A stretch of 37,358 nt of DNA from Streptomyces sparsogenes (GTDB lineage: Bacteria > Actinomycetota > Actinomycetes > Streptomycetales > Streptomycetaceae), in contig NZ_MAXF01000231.1 in NCBI RefSeq assembly GCF_001704635.1, positions 1 through 37,358 of the forward strand, written 5' to 3'. Made by a program: the position numbers and the translations under genes. Numbering within the stretch: position 1 is the stretch's first letter; each line of letters opens with the position of its first letter. Positions 16,115 to 24,349 of this stretch are shown in pieces. The notes under the pieces were generated by a model that was given only the letters and a program-made list of their open reading frames with translations, had not been told where the DNA came from and ran no database searches.

Positions 16115-16867
16115 ATGAGTAACTTCTCAGGAAAAATCGGACTCGTGACGGGTGCTGGAAGCGGAATCGGCCGCGCGACGGCGATCGAGCTGGCCCGGCA
16201 GGGCGCCACTGTCACCGTCACCGACATCAACGAGGCAACAGCCGTCGAGACCACCGAAATGATCAGAAAGGACGGCGGAGAGGCACTGGCACTCAGCGTC
16301 GACATCGCCGACGAGGACGCGGTGCGGACGGCCGTCGAACGCACCGTCGAGATGTACGGCGGCCTCGATTTCGCCGTGAACAACGCCGGCCTGGACTCAC
16401 ACCACCGGCAGCTCGACCAAATGAGTCTGGAGGAGTTCGAGCGCGTGACCCACGTCAACCTGGGCGGGACCTTCCTCTGCATGAAGTACGAGCTGCCCGC
16501 CCTGCGCAGCCGCGGCGGCGGCGCGATCGTCAACGTCGCCTCCAACGGCGGCCTGTACGCAATCCCGACCGCCCCCGCCTATGTGGCAGCCAAGCACGGC
16601 ATCGTCGGGCTCACCAAGGTCGCCGCCGTGGACTACGCGCCGCACAACATCCGCGTCAACGCCGTCTGCCCCGGCCCGACCCGTACACCCGGCTTCGAAA
16701 GGGTGGCGGCCGGCACCGACTTGATCGCGATACAGGAGGCGATCACCCCCCTCGGCCGGATGGCCACATCGGAAGAGGCCGCCGCAGCCGCAGTTTGGCT
16801 CTGCTCGGACGCCGCGTCCTACATCACCGGGATCGCGCTGTCGGTCGACGGCGGACGGCGGGCATAA
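16115..16867 (+). CDS. Short-chain dehydrogenase/reductase, FabG-like
   Basis: This 250-residue classical SDR has the cofactor loop TGAGSGIGRATA (about residues 13-24), D-I-N after strand 2 (TVTDINE) favouring NAD(H), and NNAG at about residue 90. The active-site Ser is in NVASNGG. The catalytic Tyr and Lys are in APAYVAAKHG (Tyr near 155), and the C-terminal IALSVDGG closes the protein. A GGAAGG ribosome site precedes the ATG. It appears monocistronic, with IS debris upstream (15029-15876) and decayed DNA downstream. Length and motifs are complete, so it is probably functional. The substrate is unknown; proximity to the aromatic operon suggests but does not show a role in it. Confidence 0.92.
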   Translation: MSNFSGKIGLVTGAGSGIGRATAIELARQGATVTVTDINEATAVETTEMIRKDGGEALALSVDIADEDAVRTAVERTVEMYGGLDFAVNNAGLDSHHRQLDQMSLEEFERVTHVNLGGTFLCMKYELPALRSRGGGAIVNVASNGGLYAIPTAPAYVAAKHGIVGLTKVAAVDYAPHNIRVNAVCPGPTRTPGFERVAAGTDLIAIQEAITPLGRMATSEEAAAAAVWLCSDAASYITGIALSVDGGRRA

Positions 16868-17106
16868 GGGGCATCGCGGTCGAGGAGTACACGGCCGCCG
16901 AAGCCCTCAGCCTGCCCCGGCCTCGGAGCATCCGCACCACACAAGGACGGAGTCGTCAGCGACCCGATGACGGCTCATGAACGATCGAGGCTAACGCTTG
17001 TCGCAACATTCCTTGATCATTAGGGGTGTGCTGATGGCGAGGCCGGGTGCAGGCATCAGGCGCTGAGGGCGGCAGCAGTCGCCCGCCATGACCACGGCCG
17101 CCGGTG

Positions 17107-17185
17107 GACGAGGCGGGCTGTACGCCGGGTTCTGTGCCCAGGGACCTCGGGGCCGTCGGGGCGGTGGCCATCCATCCCGGGTGCT
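17107..17185 (-). ncRNA. 3'-terminal remnant of an RNase P RNA gene
   Basis: On the minus strand this stretch reads like the end of actinobacterial RNase P RNA. GATGGATGGCCACCGCCCC is followed, about 25 bases later, by CACAGAACCCGGCGTACAG and CCCGCCTCGTC. In intact genes the first block follows TAGA and the ACAGAACCCGG(C)TTA/GTA block closes the catalytic core. Here TAGATGGATGG has become GGGATGGATGG, and the upstream two-thirds of the molecule is replaced by histidine-kinase coding sequence, so it cannot be a working ribozyme. It is either a relic from recombination or an attachment-site copy left by an element targeting rnpB. The identification is from memory of the conserved core. Confidence 0.6.
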
Positions 17186-17319
17186 GCCCCGGAAGCCCTG
17201 AGGGCGCGTCGGTGGGTGAGGATGCGAAGGGCGCGTTCTCGTCGACGATCGGGGAGCGTTGTCCGAGGCGGGGTGCCGGCGTCGGGTGTTGCAGCGGCTG
17301 GCGCAACGGAACGCAGCGT

Positions 17320-18207
17320 GGCGGAGCGGTGTCCGCACTGCTGCCGACCGCGCTCATACTCCTTCCCGTCTCGTTCGCAGGCGTCGGCGCTGACAGTGCC
17401 GACGCCATCGCGGAAGGACACCTGACCGAACGCCTTCCCACTCGCGGAAACCGCAGCGAGACCGACCAGTTGGCAGAAGCCGTCAACCGGGCCTTCGACG
17501 CGCAGGCCCGCGCTGAGGCCACCGTCCGCTCGCTGGCCGCGGACACCTCGCACGAACTGCGCACTCCGCTGTCCACCATCTCCGGCTGGCTCGACCTGCA
17601 CCGTCAGGGCGGACTCACCGGGCCGCGGCTGGAGACCGCCCTCGGCCACATCGAAAACGAAGTCGGCCGCATGCGGTTGCTGGTCGAGGACCTCTCGCTG
17701 CTCGCCCGTCTCGACGCCGGCAGGCCCATCGAGCAGGACCCTCTCGATCTGACCGCGCTGGCCGCCAGTGTGGTGGAGGACGCGCAGGTCATCTACCCCG
17801 ACCGCAGCATCACGCTGACCGCCGGTGGACCCGCCCAGGTGACCGGCGATACCGCCCGCCTTCAGCAGGTGCTGCGCAACCTCGTCGGCAACGCTGTCCA
17901 GCACACCCCGGCACAGACCGCCGTGCAGGTCGCCGTCATCACCACCCCCGGACGCGTCCAGGTCGAGGTGGCCGACGACGGCCCCGGCATCGCACCCCAG
18001 GACCTACCGCGCGTCTTCGAGCGCTTCTGGCGTGCCGAGGCCAGCCGCAGCCGCGCCTGCGGCGGTTCCGGCCTGGGCCTGGCCATCGTGGAGGCGATCA
18101 TCCATGCCCATCACGGTCAGGTCTCGGTGGAGTCCGCCGTGGGCGTCGGCACCACCGTCACCGTCCGACTCAACGCGCAGTGCACCGGTACCGCGCCGCG
18201 GGACTGA
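17320..18207 (+). pseudogene. N-terminally truncated sensor histidine kinase
   Basis: The open frame runs from 17104, but recognisable kinase sequence begins near 17320 in what looks like the end of a membrane helix and a HAMP linker (ADAIAEGHLTERLPTRG). Next come the HisKA H-box TSHELRTPLSTISGWL and the HATPase boxes. These are N-box NLVGNAVQHT, G1 DDGPGIAP, the F-box region FERFWRAEASRSR and G2 GGSGLGLAIVEA. The catalytic half is intact, but the sensor domain and first membrane segments are gone; the upstream DNA is instead the rnpB remnant. No response regulator adjoins it. It is probably non-functional. Immediately after the stop lies an IS1182-type transposase tail. Confidence 0.8.
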
Positions 18208-18457
18208 GTTCCAGCAGAAGATCCGGACGCAGGTGAGGAAAGACCAGAAGAGCAGCAACTGGCAGCGGTGCTATGCCATCCGCGCGGGCTGCGAGGCCAC
18301 CGTCTCCGAAACGGTCCACGCGCACGGACTGCGGCACTGCCGCTACCGCGGCCTGGCGAAAACGCACGTCCAGCACGTGCTCACCGCTGCCGGGGCCAAC
18401 ATCATCCGCCTCCTAGAGATCACCAACAGCATCCAGAAGATGAGCCAGAGCCGCTGA
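18208..18457 (+). mobile_element. IS1182-family transposase C-terminal remnant
   Basis: The frame after the kinase stop encodes WQRCYAIRAGCEATVSETV, then GLRHCRYRGLAKTHVQHVL and ANIIRLLE. This is the conserved C-terminal block of IS1182-type DDE transposases, which contains the catalytic Glu (in GCEATVS). Only about 75 residues remain of a protein usually near 450-550. The rest of the element is missing on the 5' side, where the truncated kinase begins. Confidence 0.7.
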
Positions 18458-18484
18458 ACGTGAACAAAGCCAGGTGGGTGAACG

Positions 18485-19115
18485 TCAGCGGGCCGAGTGG
18501 GCGCCGGCCATCAGCGCGGCGAGGTCGTCGGGCCGCAGGAAAGAGGGGGGAGGGGGCGGGCCCCAGCTGAAGAGGCTCTTGGCTGCCTCCCAGACCTCGG
18601 GCTTCCACAGCGCGTCGTCGACGACGCAGTCCATGTCGGAGTAGGACTCGGAGAAGTTGCCGGCCGGGTCCTTGAGGTACCAGAAGAAGTTCGAGCCGAC
18701 GTGGTGGCGTCCCAGACCCCAGATGTGGCGCTCGGGGTGCTCCCGCAGCATCGCCGTAGCGCCGCGGCCGATCTCGTCGACGTCGTCGACCTGCCACGAG
18801 GTGTGGTGGACGAAGTTGACGGGCGCGCTTGACACCAGGATGTTGTGGTGCTCGGTCGAGCAGCGCATGAACGAGGAGAGCCCGGGCACCTCGTCGCTGA
18901 TCTTCAGGCCGATGCCCTCGGCGAAGAAGCGCTGGCTGGCCTCCTGGTCCGTCGAGCCGATGACGACGTGTCCGAGCTTGCGCGGACGGACCCTGCCCTC
19001 GCGCAGGATCCCCGGGGCGCGGCCGGTGCCGCGGTCCGTGCGGCCCGGCCCGTTGTACGCCGTCGCCGGCGCCTCCGGTTGCTCGATGCGCGGGGTGACT
19101 GGGCCCGCCGGCAGA
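18485..19115 (-). pseudogene. Truncated paralogue of the extradiol ring-cleavage dioxygenase
   Basis: The minus-strand frame matches the catalytic C-terminal domain of the dioxygenase at 5721-6647, about 70% identical by eye. It contains the whole metal triad: His in KLGHVVIGS, His in HHTSWQV and Glu in NFSESYSD. It also shares GRHHVGSNFFWYLKDPAGN and the end WGPPPPPSFLRPDDLAALMAGAH. The match can be traced upstream to about 19105 (ATAYNGPGR), past the first usable ATG at 18889. It then stops, so the whole N-terminal domain is missing. It is a separate homologue, not a recent copy, and points to a second, lost version of the catabolic cluster. Confidence 0.85.
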
Positions 19116-19149
19116 CACCCTTCTCTGGAGCCGGCGTCCTACGACCGAT

Positions 19150-19402
19150 GTGGAACATCGGAGGAAAGACTCCGACAGGGGAACCCGACCTTCACATAGC
19201 CGCCCTTTGGGTGGAATTCACGCCCTTCATGCAGCCCGGAGGACAGGCCACGGTCCGTCTCGCCCCGCTCTCCCCGTCGAAGTGGCAGCAGCTTCAACCC
19301 GGTCAAGTGATCACCATGCACGAGGACCGGACTGTCGCTGGAACGGCGGTCGTCCTGGAGATCCAGGGCCCATCACTCCCGCCTGCCACATTGCAGTCGT
19401 AG
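19150..19402 (+). CDS. Small hypothetical protein, possibly a fragment
   Basis: The frame from the ATG at 19150 gives about 83 residues with a convincing protein-like core: HIAALWVEFTPFMQPGGQA, then VRLAPLSPSKWQQLQPGQV, and TVAGTAVVLEIQGP at the end. The layout (short beta-strands, a PGQ turn, then a G-T-V-L end) resembles the C-terminal beta-barrel of small EF-Tu-like domain proteins, where a ligand-like segment closes the barrel. That is a weak resemblance. The sequence just upstream belongs to the antisense dioxygenase fragment, so the N-terminus may be lost. No operon partner is visible. Confidence 0.5.
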
Positions 19403-19639
19403 TCGATGGAATCGCCCCCAACTGCCGTCATTTCTCATCGACATCCTTGGACCAGTTGATCAACAACTGCCTCCCGAAGCGGTCGACAAGTGCTGTTCCT
19501 AGAGACAAACGAAGCCAGATAGTACTTCCTCTCGGCCGACAGGCACCGTAGCTGAGCCGGGAAGCGACCCCACGCTGTCTTCTCGGCGCGCGAAATCGTC
19601 TGGCAGGCCACACCCGGACCCGCTGTCAGCCGGGCGGGC

Positions 19640-22474
19640 TCACCATGCCGCCGGAGCATCGCCTCCAGCGCCGAGCAGCGACTGCTCGGTCCAGATGCAC
19701 TTGCCGGTCGCCGTGTAGCGGGTGCCCCACCGGTGGGAGAGGGCGGCGATGAGTTGCAGGCCCCGGCCGCTCTCGTCTGTTTCCAGGGCGCGGCGGATCC
19801 GGGGTGTGGTCAGGCTGCCGTCGGAGACTTCGCAGACCAGACAGTCGGTGCGGAGCAGCCGCAGCCGCACTGGGCCCTTCGCGTGGCGTACGACATTCCC
19901 CACCAGCTCGCTGGCCAGCAGTTCCGTGGTCGTCGCCAAGTCCTCCAGGCTCCAGGTGGAGAGCTGCTCCCGGACGTACGCCCGGGCCAGACCCGCCGCC
20001 TTCGGGTCTTCGGGGAGCGGCCAGGAGACGACCTCGTCGGCGGCCAGGGCGTGCAGGCGACCGACCAGGAGTGCCGCGTCGTCATCAGTCTGGTGTTCAG
20101 CGGGGAGCAGACCGGCGGTGAGGATGTCGCAGAGCCGCTCCAGGTCCGTGTCCTGGGCGGTGTCACGGGCCGTCCGCAGCAGCTGCGCGAGCTGGGCCAG
20201 GCCGTCGTCGATGTTACGGGCGGCCGACTCCACCAGCCCGTCGCTGAACAGGACCAAGAGGCTGCCGTCGGGTATCGTCAGCTCGACCGTCTCGAACGGG
20301 GGGTCGGCCACACCCAGTGGCGGGTTGGAGGGCAGCCCGGGGAAGAGCACCGTGCCGTCGGGGTGCATCACCGCCGGTGGCGGATGTCCCGCGCACGCGA
20401 AGGAGCAGACCCGGGTAGCCGGGTCGTAGAGGGCGTACAAGCAGGTGGCGTACGAGTCCTCCCCCAAGGAACCGACGACCTCGTTGAGGTGCCCGAGGAT
20501 CTCCTCAGGAGGCAGTTCCAGGTCGGCGAGTGTCTGGACCGCAGTGCGCAGCTGTCCCATGGTGGCCGCCTCGGACAGGCCGTGTCCCATCACATCGCCG
20601 ATGACGAGCGCGACCTGACCGGCCGAAAGCGGAATCATGTCATACCAGTCCCCGCCCACTTCGATGCTCTGCCCGGCCGGCAGGTACCGAGCCGCAGCGG
20701 TGCACGCGGGCAGCGAGGGCAGCTCCCGTGGGAGCAGTCCGCGCTGCAGTTCCTGGGCACGGTTGTGCTCGGCATCGTAGAGCCGGGCCCGTTCCAGGGC
20801 CTGCGAGACCAGGCCGCTGATCGCGTTGAGGAGAATGCGCTCCTCAGCGGTCAGCCGACGCGTGTGGTCGAAGCTGATCACGCAGACACCGTAGGGGCGC
20901 CCGGACGTGGTCAGGGGCAGGAAGGCCCAGGACCGCTTGCCGACTTCGTGGGGCCTGCTGGCCAGCTCCGAGTAGCGTGCCGCGTATTCCTCGGGGGATG
21001 AGATGAACAGCGGCGTGCCGGAGAGCAGTGTCTCCATGACCGGCGTCTGTTCCGAGAGGGGCAGTCTTTCCAACTGGTCGAGGATTGGCCGGCGATATCC
21101 GACGGCTCCAACGGTGTGCGCCCGGTTGCCCGCGACGGCCTGCACGAGCAGTCCGGTGGCGCCGAACGGCCTCAGCACCCGCCGGGCGACCGCGTCCACC
21201 ACATCCCGGGACGTGACTGCCTTGGCCAACGCCGCGGTCAGCTCTGTGATCCGGGTGGCCCGCTCGGCGGCGGCTCGCTCGGCAGCCTGTTCTTCGGCCT
21301 CGCGCTTCCGGCTCTCGGTCACGTCGGTGAAATAGCAGGTGGTGCCCTCGGGGAGCGGGACGACCCGCAGGTGGAAACAGCGATCGGTGCCGCTTGTCCA
21401 GACGTCGAAGCCCGTGGGCACGGACGCCTCCGCGGCCTTCTGATAACGGTCCTTGAGGCCGGGCATCTGCTGTACGGCAGGCAGCTCCCACAGGACCCGG
21501 CCGATCAGCTCCTCCTCGGGGGAGCCCAGGATGCGCTCCGCCTCCAGGTTGACGAAGGCGATCCGCCAGTCATCGCTCACCGAGAGAAAGCCGTCACTCA
21601 TGTGGCGCAGGGTGCGGCTCAGCGCGTCCCGGGTGGAGCCGACCGCGCTGCTGTCCCACCACATGCCGACCACCCGGGCCGGCTCGCCCTCGTCATCGAG
21701 CACGACTGCGGCGCGGGCATGCGTCCAGCCATACGTGCCGTCCGGGCGCAGAATCCGGTACTCGGCGTCGTACACACCCCGCTCACGGATCGCTCTGCGG
21801 GCCTCGGCCAGCGTCCCCGGCAGGTCGTCGGGGTGGACGATCTGCACCCAGCTCTCGATATGGGGCACGAACTCTTCCGGGTCCAAGCCGGAAATGGCCA
21901 TGGCCGCCTCGTCGAAGAACATCTCGCCGGTGCGGAGGTTCCATTCCCACGAGCCGACCTTGGCCTCCTCCAATGCCTGCCAGAGGTGGCTGCTGCGCTG
22001 TCCATGCTGGGACGGCTGGGCGAGCGGCGGCGCCTGGCTCATCCGCTTCCCGGTCCACACCGCCACAGCCTTCAGGAAGTCCCACTGCTCCCCAGTCGGC
22101 TCTGACTTCGCACCCATCAGGACGGTGAGCGCGCCGATTACGCGGTCGCCGGCGAAAATCGGCACAGCCGCCAAGCCGGCACCTGGATAGAAGTCTGCGA
22201 GGGACTCACCGGGCACGCACACCGCACTGCCCGTCCGGACCGCGCGGGCCGGGGCCGTGGTGTCTTGTACGTCGAGCAACTCCCAGGGCCGGATGAGAGC
22301 CTGCGGCAGCCCCGCCACCGACACCAGGATCAGGGCGGAATCCGGGATAAAATGATGCGTCATTCCGCCGAGACCGCTCAGCTCCGCCACAGCTTGTTGC
22401 AGGCCCAGACGCAGTGCTTCACTCTCAGTGACGTCGTCGCCCACGGTGGTGAGCAGACGCAGCCGTCCGTCCAT
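19640..22474 (-). CDS. Multidomain PAS/GAF/SpoIIE-type PP2C phosphatase with C-terminal HATPase
   Basis: This is a 944-residue cytoplasmic signalling protein of the Streptomyces RsbU/SpoIIE type. Domains in order are: an N-terminal GAF-like sensor (about 15-150); a PAS with PAC (about 165-285; SWEWNLRTGEMFFDE, then EYRILRPDGTYGW); a second PAS (about 285-395); a coiled region rich in E, A and R; a GAF (about 415-580); PP2C/SpoIIE phosphatase (about 585-800, with metal-binding GGDWYDM near 606-612 and VIGDVMGHG); and a HATPase anti-sigma-like kinase (about 815-940; ELVGNVVRH near 860, RGLQLIA). The pairing of phosphatase and kinase in one chain suggests that it both phosphorylates and dephosphorylates an anti-sigma antagonist. 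No such partner is nearby. It is monocistronic and full length; its start has only a weak upstream purine run. Confidence 0.92.
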   Translation of the reverse strand: MDGRLRLLTTVGDDVTESEALRLGLQQAVAELSGLGGMTHHFIPDSALILVSVAGLPQALIRPWELLDVQDTTAPARAVRTGSAVCVPGESLADFYPGAGLAAVPIFAGDRVIGALTVLMGAKSEPTGEQWDFLKAVAVWTGKRMSQAPPLAQPSQHGQRSSHLWQALEEAKVGSWEWNLRTGEMFFDEAAMAISGLDPEEFVPHIESWVQIVHPDDLPGTLAEARRAIRERGVYDAEYRILRPDGTYGWTHARAAVVLDDEGEPARVVGMWWDSSAVGSTRDALSRTLRHMSDGFLSVSDDWRIAFVNLEAERILGSPEEELIGRVLWELPAVQQMPGLKDRYQKAAEASVPTGFDVWTSGTDRCFHLRVVPLPEGTTCYFTDVTESRKREAEEQAAERAAAERATRITELTAALAKAVTSRDVVDAVARRVLRPFGATGLLVQAVAGNRAHTVGAVGYRRPILDQLERLPLSEQTPVMETLLSGTPLFISSPEEYAARYSELASRPHEVGKRSWAFLPLTTSGRPYGVCVISFDHTRRLTAEERILLNAISGLVSQALERARLYDAEHNRAQELQRGLLPRELPSLPACTAAARYLPAGQSIEVGGDWYDMIPLSAGQVALVIGDVMGHGLSEAATMGQLRTAVQTLADLELPPEEILGHLNEVVGSLGEDSYATCLYALYDPATRVCSFACAGHPPPAVMHPDGTVLFPGLPSNPPLGVADPPFETVELTIPDGSLLVLFSDGLVESAARNIDDGLAQLAQLLRTARDTAQDTDLERLCDILTAGLLPAEHQTDDDAALLVGRLHALAADEVVSWPLPEDPKAAGLARAYVREQLSTWSLEDLATTTELLASELVGNVVRHAKGPVRLRLLRTDCLVCEVSDGSLTTPRIRRALETDESGRGLQLIAALSHRWGTRYTATGKCIWTEQSLLGAGGDAPAAW

Positions 22475-22565
22475 AATACAACCCTACGGCGTTACAGCCC
22501 CCTAAATGCCACCGAATAGGCAGTTTCCGGAATGTACCGGTGCGGTGTCGGCCGGGCTTCGGACG

Positions 22566-23070
22566 TCAGCCTCCAAGGCCCACGGGAGCCGCCGGGCGCT
22601 CCGGGCGGTGGTCGGCCGCGGCCGGCCCGGTCAGTGTCGTCAGCAGGGCTCGGGCCCCCGCGTCGTTCTGCCGGAAGGCGGGTGCGTTGGTACGGGGCCG
22701 GGCGAAGGCGGCGAGGGCACGGCTGTTGGTGGGGGCGCCGAGCGTGATACGTCGGGGGTGGGGACAGCCGACGCCGGGGTCGACGACGTGGCCGCTGTCC
22801 GGCGTGACGGTGAGGCGGCCGGAGCGGTGGGTGTGCGCGGTGTCGGCGATGACCTCCTCGGAGAGCGCGCCGCCGTGGCGCAGGTGGCGCAGGTGGCGGA
22901 GCAGCGGGTCCGCGGTGCGGTCGAGGTCCGGGCCCGGCAGGTACGCCTCGATCAGGGCGATGGCATGGACCGGGTGGCAGGGCACGGTGGGGCTCGTCGC
23001 GGTGAAGGTGCCGGTTGCCTCGTCCGTGCCGACCCGCAGGTCCGCGCCGAGGAAGCGGACGAGCCCGGCC
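22566..23070 (-). pseudogene. C-terminal fragment of an FAD/NAD(P)-binding protein
   Basis: The minus-strand frame from about 23070 to 22566 encodes GLVRFLGADLRVGTDEATG, then VHAIALIEAYLPGPDLDRTADPLL and a Pro/Arg-rich tail with RPRTNAPAFRQNDAGARALL. This is the usual end of Streptomyces FAD-NAD(P)-binding (YdhS-like) proteins, which are normally over 500 residues with an N-terminal Rossmann fold. Only about 165 residues remain. Upstream, the frame passes directly into antisense-like sequence where the hexapeptide-repeat gene is read in another frame. The two genes have been joined by a deletion at about 23065. Confidence 0.65.
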
Positions 23071-23734
23071 CGATCAGCGTCCCGGGGGACAGGACCGTAC
23101 CGGCCGGGAGCGCCACCCCATCGCCGATGACCGCGCCGAACGTGGTCTGCCCCGTGCCGATGCGCTGACCGTCCACCGTGACCGTGATCTCGTCCATCGC
23201 GGGTTCGATGACCGGCCTGGTGCAGCGCAGCCCCGTCGTGGAGCACAGGGCCCCGACGTTGACGCCCCGTCCGATGACGGAGTCCCCGATGAACGAGGGA
23301 TGCTTCATGAAGCAGTCCCCAGCGAGGAGGCTCCGCGCGATCTCCGCGCCGAAACCGATCCGACAGCCGGGGCCGACCACGCTGTGATCCCGGACCAGGG
23401 CGCCCCGGGAAATGACCGTGCCGGAGCAGATCAGGACCGGACCGACGACCCAGGCGCCCGCCTCGACGCGGGCGCCAGCCTCCACGATCACCTCGCCCTC
23501 CACGACCGCGCCGGCCTCCACGACACCGCGCCCAACGGGCAGCACCCCGGCCGCGGCGGGAGAGTCCAGCCCCAGGGTGATGGCGCCTTTGACGTCGAAG
23601 ACCGTCCGGCAGGTCGCCAGCAGTCCCTCGACGAAGCCCCCGAGGCCCGCCGGCTGGACGTAGTGGCTCGGGGTGAGACGGACATCCACAGTCGCAGTAC
23701 CAGCCGTGGAAAGGGTGGGATTGGAGAGTTGCAC
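23060..23734 (-). pseudogene. Hexapeptide-repeat (left-handed beta-helix) transferase-like gene, 3' truncated
   Basis: From the GTG at 23734 (GGGAGG ribosome site six bases upstream), about 225 residues of left-handed beta-helix sequence can be read. There are many [V/I]-G-x-x-x-x repeats (VVEAGAVVEGEVIVEAGARVE, then VISRGALVRDHSVVGPGCRIG), a loop with FMKHPSFIGDSVIGRG, and a late block AVIGDGVALPAGTVLSPGTLIGPG. Such domains occur in sugar-nucleotide and acetyltransferase enzymes. No nucleotidyltransferase signature precedes them. The helix would normally close with a few more residues; here it runs into a different gene fragment (22566-23070) in another frame at about 23065, so it is truncated. 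It may still fold, but probably is not functional. Confidence 0.65.
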
Positions 23735-23845
23735 CGGAGACCTCCCAGGTGCCCGAAGGAGACGGCCGCGGATGCCGACCGCCGCGCTCCAAGAGCACCG
23801 CACTCACTCCCCTCGCGGCAGCCCGTAGTCCTGGGGCTGCGAACC

Positions 23846-23864
23846 ATTTGCATGTCATGCAAAT
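23846..23864. promoter_or_regulatory. 19-bp palindromic operator candidate
   Basis: atttgcatg-t-catgcaaat is a perfect 9+1+9 inverted repeat, AT-rich within GC-rich surroundings. It lies 112 bp upstream of the minus-strand start of the hexapeptide-repeat gene (23734). Its size and symmetry suit a dimeric repressor. No regulator gene adjoins it; the factor is unknown. Confidence 0.5.
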
Positions 23865-24349
23865 CGCCCGCGCGCACCGGCCGAACCAATACGCTGTGCA
23901 CAAGGCAGCGCACCCTCGGCTATCACCGGGACGGGTCATGGATGCGGTCAATCAGGCACCCGAAGCCTCCCGCTGCGCCTGTCACGCCGGGCGAACGGGT
24001 GCGAAGAACGTCGCGCTCACCGCGCTCCTCGAAGAGCGCCCTCAGGCGCGCATGGTCATGCACTGACCAACCACACCCCGGCCACCGTGGTCACGCTCCT
24101 CGGGCAGCGCCCCCGGCGATGGACTGCCGACCGCATGAGGTGCGACCCGGCGGGCTACGGCCGGACACCGCGATTCAGGCACCTGCCGCGTACGGTCGAG
24201 GGTTCAGTCCCGGCCGATCGGCCGTCCAGGCCGCCCAACCCCTGGCCTAAACGATCAATAAATGCGCTCGGCGAGGTTCGGGCACCGGGCTCGGTTGCTC
24301 CCGTCGGCTGACCGTGCTCCCCCTTCGCTGAGGCGCGTCCGCCGCTGAT
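23865..24349. other. No recognisable gene
   Basis: Open frames here are short or antisense-like. A plus-strand frame ending at 24066 has protein-like composition at its end (VALTALLEERPQARMVMH) but no homologue is recognised and no ribosome site was seen. The right end merges into the IS3-like remnant at about 24350. Confidence 0.4.

Noticed and set aside
19457..19466. 10-bp palindrome gttgatcaac
   Set aside because: Too short and isolated, with no gene start nearby, to call an operator.
19733..21001. 422-aa plus-strand open frame
   Set aside because: It is antisense to the PAS/GAF/PP2C/HATPase gene and has only Arg/Gly/Val-rich noise composition; a shadow frame.
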